Assembly (NCBI GenBank): GCA_964427415.1 | Contig: CAYRUH010000070.1 | Coordinates: 1 to 11,370 of the forward strand | Reading direction: 5' to 3' | From: Lentisalinibacter sp964427415 | Lineage (GTDB): Bacteria > Pseudomonadota > Gammaproteobacteria > Steroidobacterales > Woeseiaceae | DNA length: 11,370 nt | Made by a program: the position numbers and the translations under genes | The notes under the pieces: generated by a model | The model's input: the letters and a program-made list of their open reading frames with translations, nothing else | Databases searched by the model: none | Told to the model about the DNA's origin: nothing | Shown here: positions 6,565 through 11,370 of the stretch, piece after piece | Numbering within the stretch: the stretch's first letter is position 1 | Layout of the letters: each line of letters starts with the position of its first letter

Positions 6565-7716
6565 TCAGCCGCCGGGCCGCCGACTCACCCAGTCGCCGGG
6601 ATCCACGGGTTTACGGCCCTGCCGGATCTCGAAGTACAGAGCCGACACCGCCTGACCGCCGCTCTGGCCGACGGTGGCGAGGACATCACCGGGAGCCACC
6701 CAGTCGCCGGCGGACTTCAACAGCGATTCGTTGTGCCCGTACAGGGACAGATAGCCGTCGCCGTGGTCCACGATCGCCAGCAGGCCGAGGCCGGGCAGCC
6801 AGTCCGCGTAGGCAACCCGGCCGTGGTAGACGGAGCGCACCTCCTGGCCCGCAGGCGCGGCGATCAGCACGCCGTTCCAGCGCAGGCGGCCGTTGCCCCG
6901 GGGCTGGCCGTAATCCTGGATCAGGCGTCCGGCTACGGGCCAGGTGAGCCGGCCTTTCAGCCGGCCGAAAGGCTCTTCGGAGGTGACGGGGTAGTCGGCC
7001 AGAATGGAGGAGAGCTCGGCGATCAGGCGGGTCAGGTCCTCCTCCTGGCGGCGCAGCCGCTCCACCTCGTCGCCGTGGGCCGCGATCTCTGCTTCGATGG
7101 CAGCCACCAGCCGCGTCCGCTCGCTGCGGGAGGCCCCCAGCCGGTCGAGTTCCTGACGCTCCTCCTCCGCGAGCTCTGCGAGCCTCGCCTGCTCCGCCGC
7201 CTCCTGGCGGCGCAGCGCGGCCAGTGCGTCGAGCTGGCCGCGGACCTCGCGGATGTTCTCGCCCCGCACGCGGTTAAGATACCCGTAATAGGCCAGCAGG
7301 CGGCCGAGTTCGGCCGGGTCCTCCTGATTCAGCAGCAGCTTGATCCGCTCCTGACGGCCGCTGGTATAGGCGGCCCGTATCTGGCCCCCCAGGCGCTCCT
7401 TGTGGGCTTCGAGTTCGCCCAGGCGCTCGGCCTGCTGCTGCGCGATATCGTCGAGACGGGCACGGCTCTCGCGAATACCGGTCTCGATGTGCTCCAGCTT
7501 CACCCTGACCCGGCCGATGGCGGCTTCCACCTCGCCCAGCTCCGCGCTGAGCTCGTCGCGCCGGCGGTTCTGGCGCTCGATGCTCTGCGTGAGTTCCGCG
7601 ATTCGCTCGCGCACCTCGGCGAGTTCCTGCTCCTTGATGCGGGCCCGCTGTTCGTCGGCGGCGGCGCCCGCCCACGGCAGCAAGAAGAGTACGAGGAGGA
7701 AAGCGACGCGTCGCAT
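6565..7716 (-). CDS. envC: Murein hydrolase activator EnvC
   Basis: A 383-aa periplasmic protein with a signal peptide (1-20, ending AGAAA), a long charged coiled coil (about 22-255, rich in E, R, L and Q) and a C-terminal LytM/peptidase M23 fold. EnvC is the division-site activator of the septal amidases AmiA and AmiB in E. coli and is not itself an enzyme. The sequence agrees: the LytM zinc ligands are lost, with LRWNGVLI where active enzymes have HxGxD and SALYFEIR where they have HLHFE; only YGHN of the usual set remains. It is the first gene of the leftward block, so ctpA and yibQ probably depend on its transcription. No strong Shine-Dalgarno is seen. Confidence 0.93.
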   Translation of the reverse strand: MRRVAFLLVLFLLPWAGAAADEQRARIKEQELAEVRERIAELTQSIERQNRRRDELSAELGEVEAAIGRVRVKLEHIETGIRESRARLDDIAQQQAERLGELEAHKERLGGQIRAAYTSGRQERIKLLLNQEDPAELGRLLAYYGYLNRVRGENIREVRGQLDALAALRRQEAAEQARLAELAEEERQELDRLGASRSERTRLVAAIEAEIAAHGDEVERLRRQEEDLTRLIAELSSILADYPVTSEEPFGRLKGRLTWPVAGRLIQDYGQPRGNGRLRWNGVLIAAPAGQEVRSVYHGRVAYADWLPGLGLLAIVDHGDGYLSLYGHNESLLKSAGDWVAPGDVLATVGQSGGQAVSALYFEIRQGRKPVDPGDWVSRRPGG

Positions 7717-7765
7717 GCCGCAAGGATAGAGCGTGGGCGTCGGTGACGGAACCGCTGTCCATCAC

Positions 7766-7774
7766 TGGTATACT
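7766..7774 (+). promoter_or_regulatory. Extended -10 promoter for yibN-grxC-secB-gpsA
   Basis: TGGTATACT matches an extended -10 (TGn followed by TATAcT, five of six consensus). The -35 is poor (GTGACG-like around 7743-7748), as is common with extended -10 promoters. A start near 7780 would give a leader of about 100 nt containing the decanucleotide repeats. The inner GTATAC is palindromic, so a leftward use cannot be excluded. Confidence 0.5.
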
Positions 7775-7800
7775 GCGGCGCTTGGCGGCAACCGGCCCCG

Positions 7801-7870
7801 TGCAAGCCATTGCGACCCCTTGCAACCCCTGGCAACCCCTGGCAACCCCCGGCAAAGCCTCGCATAACGA
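7801..7870 (+). repeat. Imperfect 10-bp direct repeats in the yibN leader
   Basis: Seven successive decamers line up without indels: tgcaagccat, tgcgacccct, tgcaacccct, ggcaacccct, ggcaaccccc, ggcaaagcct, cgcataacga. The core four (7811-7850) differ by one or two bases from the consensus [tg]gcaacccct. The period is not a multiple of three and no ORF is maintained, so the array is non-coding. It sits between the likely transcription start and the yibN ATG. A period near one DNA turn would place each copy on the same helix face. Confidence 0.75.
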
Positions 7871-7879
7871 CGCGCAGAC

Positions 7880-8317
7880 ATGGACAGATTGATCGAATTC
7901 TCCGGCAACCACCCGATCCTGATGATCGGGCTCATGGCCAGCTTCTTCCTGCTGGTGTTCACGGAGATCCGGCGCAAGCGTCAGGCCCTGACCGACCTCG
8001 GGCCCCTGGATGCGGTGCGGCTGATCAACAACGATGCCATCGTCGTCGACGTGCGTAACCCGGAGAGCTATGCCAAGGGCCATATCGTCAACGCACGCAA
8101 CATCCCGGCGGACCAGCTGCAAGGCAACCGCCTCGCCGACGCGGCGGAGCAGGCGGTGCTGCTGGTGGACGACAACGGCCTCACGGCCGGGCGTGCGGCG
8201 GCGAAACTGCGGGGCGCCGGCCTGGAGAACGTGTACAGCCTGCGCGGCGGTCTCGGCGCATGGCAGCAGGAGAGTCTGCCGCTGGTGACCGGCCGCAAGA
8301 AGAAAAAGGGGGGATGA
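7880..8317 (+). CDS. yibN: Membrane-anchored rhodanese-like protein YibN, no cysteine
   Basis: A 145-aa protein with an N-terminal membrane helix (about 12-29, PILMIGLMASFFLLVF) and a cytoplasmic rhodanese fold (about 38-138) with IVVDVRNPESYAKGHI and YSLRGGLGAW. Active rhodaneses carry a sulfur-accepting Cys in a C-x-x-G-x-R loop; here the equivalent loop is VDDNGLTAG and there is no cysteine in the whole protein, so sulfurtransfer by that route is not possible. The C-terminus is very basic (RKKKK). It leads yibN-grxC-secB-gpsA, a conserved gammaproteobacterial order. The ATG has no clear Shine-Dalgarno; the stop (TGA) overlaps the grxC start. Confidence 0.9.
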   Translation: MDRLIEFSGNHPILMIGLMASFFLLVFTEIRRKRQALTDLGPLDAVRLINNDAIVVDVRNPESYAKGHIVNARNIPADQLQGNRLADAAEQAVLLVDDNGLTAGRAAAKLRGAGLENVYSLRGGLGAWQQESLPLVTGRKKKKGG

Positions 8318-8610
8318 TGAGTGCGATCGATACATTGGGCCGGCAGCCCGTGCGCATGTACGCCACCGGGTGGTGCCCCTATTGCGTGGCGGCCAGGGAC
8401 CTGCTGCGCAGCAAGGGGGTACAGTTCGAGGAAATCGACCTCACCGGCAACCCGGCGCGGCGCGCGGAGATGGAATCGCTCAGCGGGCGCTCGAGCGTGC
8501 CCCAGATCTTCATCGGCGACGAGCACGTCGGCGGTTACGACGACATGGCGGCGCTGGATCGCAGCGGCCGCCTCGACCTGCTCCTGGGTATCACGGAGCG
8601 CAAGGAATGA
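8317..8610 (+). CDS. grxC: Glutaredoxin 3
   Basis: A 97-aa cytoplasmic thiol-disulfide oxidoreductase that uses glutathione. The dithiol active site is WCPYC (residues 19-23); the cis-proline loop SSVPQIFI and the glutathione-binding GGYDDMAAL follow. It is slightly longer than E. coli Grx3 (about 83 aa), from an N-terminal extension of some 10 residues and a short tail. Two adjacent ATGs at 8314 and 8317 follow a purine-rich AAAAAGGGGGG; I prefer the second, with better spacing and a TGATG junction with yibN. A start further up at 8260 would run well into yibN and is unlikely. Confidence 0.95.
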   Translation: MSAIDTLGRQPVRMYATGWCPYCVAARDLLRSKGVQFEEIDLTGNPARRAEMESLSGRSSVPQIFIGDEHVGGYDDMAALDRSGRLDLLLGITERKE

Positions 8611-8631
8611 CTGACAGGACGGGACACGGCT

Positions 8632-9105
8632 ATGAGTGAACAGGGCAGCAACGAGCAGGCGGGCGGACAGGTCACCCTGCAGAAGATCTACGTGAAGGAC
8701 CTGTCCTTCGAGTCGCCGAATGCACCGCAGGTCTTCGCCCAGGATCTGAAACCGAAGACCCAGCTGAATCTGCGGTCCGGCCATCGGGAGCTGGACAGTG
8801 GCACCTTCGAGGTCGTGCTCACGGTGACGGTCGAGGCGAAGGCGGAGGAGAAGACGGTCTTCCTGATGGAGATCCAGCAGGCGGGCCTGTTCGGCCTGGC
8901 CGGCGTCAGCGAGGAGAACCGCGCCCTATTGCTGGGCAGTTTCTGCCCGGGTGTACTCTACCCGTACGTTCGCGAGGCGGTGGCGAGTGTGGTGCAGCGG
9001 GGCGGATTCCCTGAATTCCTGCTGCAGCCGATCGATTTCGACGGCCTGTACGCCCAGTCACGCCAGGAAGAAGCTGCCACGCCGCCGACCAGGCAACAGA
9101 ACTGA
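8632..9105 (+). CDS. secB: Protein-export chaperone SecB
   Basis: A 157-aa cytosolic chaperone, a tetramer in known cases, that keeps preproteins unfolded and hands them to SecA. The match runs along the full length: LQKIYVKDLSFESPNAP, LNLRSGHRELDSGTFEVVLTVTVEA, FLMEIQQAGLFGLAG, LLGSFCPGVLYPYVREAV, and RGGFPEFLLQPIDFDGLY are all SecB signatures. The N-terminal 13 residues and the acidic/polar C-terminal tail are the variable ends. It lies 21 nt after grxC and 25 nt before gpsA. SecB is mainly a proteobacterial protein, supporting the taxonomic reading. Confidence 0.97.
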   Translation: MSEQGSNEQAGGQVTLQKIYVKDLSFESPNAPQVFAQDLKPKTQLNLRSGHRELDSGTFEVVLTVTVEAKAEEKTVFLMEIQQAGLFGLAGVSEENRALLLGSFCPGVLYPYVREAVASVVQRGGFPEFLLQPIDFDGLYAQSRQEEAATPPTRQQN

Positions 9106-9130
9106 CGCCATCATGGCCCGGAGCGGAGCA

Positions 9131-10156
9131 ATGTCAGCGGAGTCGAAGGCTGCACCGGGACCGGTCGCCGTCATCGGTGCCGGATCCTGGGGTACGGCGC
9201 TGGCCATCCAGTATGCGCGCACGGGACGCGAGACACGCATGTGGGGGCGCGAAACCGACGAGGTGTCGGAGATGCGCGAACTGCGGGAGAACCGGGGTTA
9301 TCTGCCCGGCGCCCGCTTCCCGGAGGCGCTGCACCCTGAACCCGATCTGGCGGCCGCGCTCGACGGCGTATCCGACATGCTGATCGTCGTGCCGAGCCAC
9401 GGCCTCCGGGAGACGCTGGTGAAGGTCCGGGATGCCGCCCGCCTGCCGCTGCGGGTGTCCTGGGCCACCAAGGGCTTCGAGCTGGAGACCGGCCAGCTGC
9501 CCCACGAGGTGGCGCGGGAGGTGCTGGGTGCAGAGGTGCCGGTCGCGGTGCTCTCCGGTCCTACATTCGCGAAGGAGGTGGGCGCGGGCCTGCCGACCGC
9601 ACTGACCGTCGCCTCCCCCGACGCGGCTTTCGCGCGGGAGATCGCCGAGAACCTCTCCACCGATAATTTCCGCGCCTATACCTCCGCCGACATGATCGGC
9701 GTCGAGGTGGGCGGGGCGGTCAAGAACGTGCTCGCCATCGGCGCCGGCCTGTCGGACGGGCTCGGCTTCGGCGCCAATACCCGCATCGCGCTCATCACGC
9801 GGGGGCTCATCGAGATGACCCGGCTGGGGGTGGCAGTGGGCGCCGAGCGCGATACCTTCATGGGGCTGGCCGGCATGGGCGACCTGGTGCTGACCTGCAC
9901 CGACAACCAGTCGCGCAACCGGCGCATGGGTCTGGCGCTGGCTGACGGTAAGACGGTGGCCGAGGCGGAGGCCGAAATCCGGCAGGTGGTGGAAGGCGTG
10001 CTGGCCGCGCGGGCCGTGTGGGAGAAGGCGCGGGCACTCGGCGTGGAGATGCCGATCGCCGAGCAGATCTACCGCATCATCTACGAGCAGAAGTCGCCGC
10101 AGGAAGCAGTCACCGACCTGATGCGCCGGGCACTGAAGCCGGAGAGCGTGATCTAG
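9131..10156 (+). CDS. gpsA: NAD(P)-dependent glycerol-3-phosphate dehydrogenase GpsA
   Basis: A 341-aa soluble enzyme that reduces dihydroxyacetone phosphate to sn-glycerol 3-phosphate for phospholipid synthesis. The N-terminal Rossmann motif is VIGAGSWGTALA (14-25); further hallmarks are WATKGFE (111-117), LSGPTFAKEV (141-150), the catalytic lysine in GGAVKNV (K198), and GFGANTRIALITRGL (212-226). Length agrees with E. coli GpsA (339 aa), so the gene is whole up to its TAG. I chose the ATG at 9131, with GGAG 7 nt upstream; an in-frame ATG at 9113 is less well served, and longer starts would run deep into secB. The stop codon overlaps that of the inverted trmL remnant. Confidence 0.96.
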   Translation: MSAESKAAPGPVAVIGAGSWGTALAIQYARTGRETRMWGRETDEVSEMRELRENRGYLPGARFPEALHPEPDLAAALDGVSDMLIVVPSHGLRETLVKVRDAARLPLRVSWATKGFELETGQLPHEVAREVLGAEVPVAVLSGPTFAKEVGAGLPTALTVASPDAAFAREIAENLSTDNFRAYTSADMIGVEVGGAVKNVLAIGAGLSDGLGFGANTRIALITRGLIEMTRLGVAVGAERDTFMGLAGMGDLVLTCTDNQSRNRRMGLALADGKTVAEAEAEIRQVVEGVLAARAVWEKARALGVEMPIAEQIYRIIYEQKSPQEAVTDLMRRALKPESVI

Positions 10157-10269
10157 AAAAGGTAACGCGGGCGCACGAGGTGCAGCGCCGTGCCCGGGTT
10201 GGCGCAAAGGCGTATGATATTGCCCGTATTCGGCGGTATCTCGGGCTGGTAGAGGATCAGGCTGAACAT
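10153..10269 (-). pseudogene. trmL: trmL 5' remnant (tRNA 2'-O-methyltransferase), truncated after 38 codons
   Basis: Read leftward from an ATG at 10269, this 38-codon ORF begins MFSLILYQPEIPPNTGNI and continues IRLCANPGTALHLVRP. This is a close match to the first beta-alpha unit of TrmL/YibK (SPOUT tRNA cytidine/uridine-34 2'-O-methyltransferase; E. coli starts MLNIVLYEPEIPPNTGNI). Homology stops after the P, and a TAG follows at 10153-10155, overlapping the gpsA stop on the other strand. The remaining about 115 residues, with the SAM-binding knot, are absent: the antisense of gpsA does not encode them. The remnant is therefore very probably non-functional. In related bacteria trmL commonly lies near gpsA. 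Codons look undecayed, suggesting a recent loss or a misjoined assembly. Confidence 0.75.
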
Positions 10270-10316
10270 CGGCCGTATTGTCCCACGCACTGTCTCACGG
10301 ACTGAACCTCGACGAC

Positions 10317-11315
10317 ATGGTTGCAGCCACCGACGCGAAAGCCCACCCGCCGACGACGGCAAGCGCGCACCCCGTGGGCGTGCGCTTCTGCGGACTGGAA
10401 CTCGACTCCCCCATCGTGCTGCTGTCCGGCTGCGTCGGCTTCGGCGAGGAGTACACCCGGGTGGAGGGGTTCTCCAACCGGGACGTCGGCGCGGTCGTGC
10501 TGAAGGGCACCACGCCGGAGCCCCGCCTCGGCAATCCGCCCCATCGCATCTGGGAGACGCCGATGGGCATGCTGAACGCCATCGGCCTGCAGAATCCCGG
10601 CGCCGACAAGGTGGTGGACGAGATTCTGCCGACCCTGGACTTCGACGAGACCCGGTTCTTCGCCAACGTCTGCGGCTCCACCATCGAGGACTACGCCGAG
10701 GTGACCCGGCGTTTCGACGACTCGCCCATCGACGCCATCGAGATCAACATCTCCTGTCCCAACATCAAGGAGGGGGGCGTCGCCTTTGGCAACTATCCCG
10801 AGATGTCGGCGCGGGTGGTGGAAGCCTGCCGCAAGGTGACCGACAAGCCGATCATCACCAAGCTCTCCCCGAACCAGACGGACATCGCGGCCAACGCCCG
10901 CGCCTGCATTGAGGCGGGCAGCGACGCGCTGGCCGTCATCAACACCATCATGGGCATGGCCATCGACACCGAGTTGCGCACACCGGTGATCGGCAACGTG
11001 CAGGGCGGACTGTCCGGCCCCGCCATACGGCCCATCGCGTTACTGAAGGTACACCAGGTGTACCAGGTGGCCAGACGCCACGGCGTGCCCATCATCGGTC
11101 AGGGCGGCATCCATACCGCCCAGGATGCGCTGGAATTCCTGATCGCCGGTGCCACCACCGTCGGCATCGGCACCGCGCTGTTCTACGATCCCCTGCTGTG
11201 CCGCAGGATCAACGACGGTATCGCCGTTTATCTCTCCCGCCACGGCATCCCGTCGGTGGAGGCGCTGGTCGGCTCCCTGCAGATTCCGGATCAGGACAAC
11301 GCCCCGGTCTGCTGA
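10317..11315 (+). CDS. pyrD: Dihydroorotate dehydrogenase, class 1B-type catalytic subunit
   Basis: A 332-aa FMN enzyme oxidising dihydroorotate to orotate in pyrimidine synthesis. Class 1 is indicated by the cysteine base in EINISCPNIKEGG (C147; class 2 enzymes have serine), and class 1B by the surrounding sequence. Other hallmarks are VLKGTTPEPRLGNPP (FMN-contacting K63), TPMGMLNAIGLQNPG, ITKLSPN (K182), INTIMGMAID, NVQGGLSGPAIRPIAL, IGQGGI and GTALF. It is some 25 residues longer than usual, at the N-terminus. The ATG at 10317 is chosen; a TTG at 10278 would add 13 residues. Neither has a clear Shine-Dalgarno. Class 1B enzymes normally work with the flavin/iron-sulfur subunit PyrK, which is not seen next to it. 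It stands head to head with the trmL remnant. Confidence 0.9.
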   Translation: MVAATDAKAHPPTTASAHPVGVRFCGLELDSPIVLLSGCVGFGEEYTRVEGFSNRDVGAVVLKGTTPEPRLGNPPHRIWETPMGMLNAIGLQNPGADKVVDEILPTLDFDETRFFANVCGSTIEDYAEVTRRFDDSPIDAIEINISCPNIKEGGVAFGNYPEMSARVVEACRKVTDKPIITKLSPNQTDIAANARACIEAGSDALAVINTIMGMAIDTELRTPVIGNVQGGLSGPAIRPIALLKVHQVYQVARRHGVPIIGQGGIHTAQDALEFLIAGATTVGIGTALFYDPLLCRRINDGIAVYLSRHGIPSVEALVGSLQIPDQDNAPVC

Positions 11316-11321
11316 GCGTCC

Positions 11322-11370
11322 TCAGTCGACGTCGGCAGCCTCCAGCAGCGCCTCCGCACTGAGCCTTTCC
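11322..11370 (-). CDS. Possible C-terminal end of a convergent gene (partial)
   Basis: On the minus strand the last bases read an open frame ending ERLSAEALLEAADVD and TGA (stop at 11322-11324), 6 nt past the pyrD stop. Composition is that of a real protein tail, but 15 residues are too few to name a family or to be sure. It would be convergent with pyrD and cut by the window edge. Confidence 0.3.
   Translation of the reverse strand, partial: ERLSAEALLEAADVD

Larger units (their letters stand above)
7717..7879. other. Divergent intergenic region between envC and yibN
   Basis: These 163 nt separate the leftward and rightward blocks and must hold both promoters. Rightward, an extended -10 is clear at 7766-7774. 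Leftward, only a weak candidate is seen (TATCCT on the minus strand about 10 nt before the envC ATG, with TTCCGT 17 nt upstream). The rest is largely the 10-bp repeat array. No gene fits here; gpmI, often next to envC in gammaproteobacteria, is missing. Confidence 0.7.

Noticed and set aside
5274..6947. 557-codon open frame on the plus strand across ctpA and the end of envC
   Set aside because: It is antisense to two well-recognised genes, has low-complexity H/R/G/A-rich composition and resembles no family; long antisense frames are expected at this GC content.
6565..7716. EnvC LytM domain lacking zinc ligands as a sign of a decaying gene
   Set aside because: Loss of the catalytic residues is the normal state of EnvC, which activates amidases rather than cutting peptidoglycan.
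7801..7870. Repeat array as a possible CRISPR
   Set aside because: Units are 10 bp, directly abutting and have no spacers; there are no cas genes.
7274..8335. 353-codon minus-strand open frame spanning the envC/yibN divergent region
   Set aside because: It covers the 5' end of envC in another frame, the promoter region and the antisense of yibN; no domain is visible and the real genes explain the sequence.
9134..10207. 357-codon minus-strand open frame opposite gpsA, considered as a continuation of trmL
   Set aside because: Its sequence is histidine/arginine-rich antisense of gpsA and lacks the TrmL sequence that should follow the conserved start, so it does not rescue the trmL remnant.
10213..10218. 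TATGAT as a -10 box for pyrD
   Set aside because: No -35 at suitable spacing, and the bases are explained as conserved trmL codons on the opposite strand (ATCATACGC for I-I-R).

Overview
The window is GC-rich (my impression is mid-60s percent), densely coded bacterial chromosome. The gene set points to a gammaproteobacterium: the envC-ctpA-yibQ cell-envelope cluster stands back to back with the yibN-grxC-secB-gpsA cluster, a pairing well known in that class. A purple-sulfur or halophile-type lineage (Chromatiales/Ectothiorhodospiraceae-like) is only a guess, from GC content and the class 1B pyrD. There is no transposase, tRNA, rRNA or CRISPR array.

Leftward block (7716 down to 26, minus strand): envC (amidase activator), ctpA (S41 peptidase), yibQ (divergent polysaccharide deacetylase), a DJ-1/YajL-type protein, a membrane diguanylate cyclase, a zinc-ribbon Nudix hydrolase, a METTL7-like methyltransferase, a secreted six-Kazal-domain protein and a GNAT acetyltransferase. 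Most junctions are tight: two GTGA overlaps, one 46-nt overlap, and spacers of 5, 13, 50, 73 and 82 nt. The first three genes act on peptidoglycan and the envelope. The rest look like accessory genes read in the same direction. A near-consensus -10 box suggests the Kazal-GNAT pair also has its own promoter. A 100-N assembly gap lies in the Kazal gene; both sides carry the same 15-nt sequence, and joining them there restores one reading frame.

Divergent region (7717-7879): an extended -10 promoter fires rightward into a leader with about seven imperfect 10-bp direct repeats. The gpmI gene that often lies beside envC is absent here.

Rightward block (7880 to 10156, plus strand): yibN (a rhodanese fold with no cysteine), grxC, secB and gpsA, closely packed. 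They cover redox, export chaperone and phospholipid precursor functions.

Right end: immediately after gpsA lies an inverted 38-codon remnant of trmL (a tRNA 2'-O-methyltransferase), cut off at the gpsA stop codon. A class 1B dihydroorotate dehydrogenase (pyrD) is read away from it. The last ~50 nt may hold the C-terminus of a convergent gene.

I do not see a clearly new multi-gene system. The items most worth a second look are the secreted multi-Kazal protein with varied predicted P1 residues, the trmL remnant/gpsA junction, the 10-bp phased repeat leader, and the cysteine-free rhodanese.
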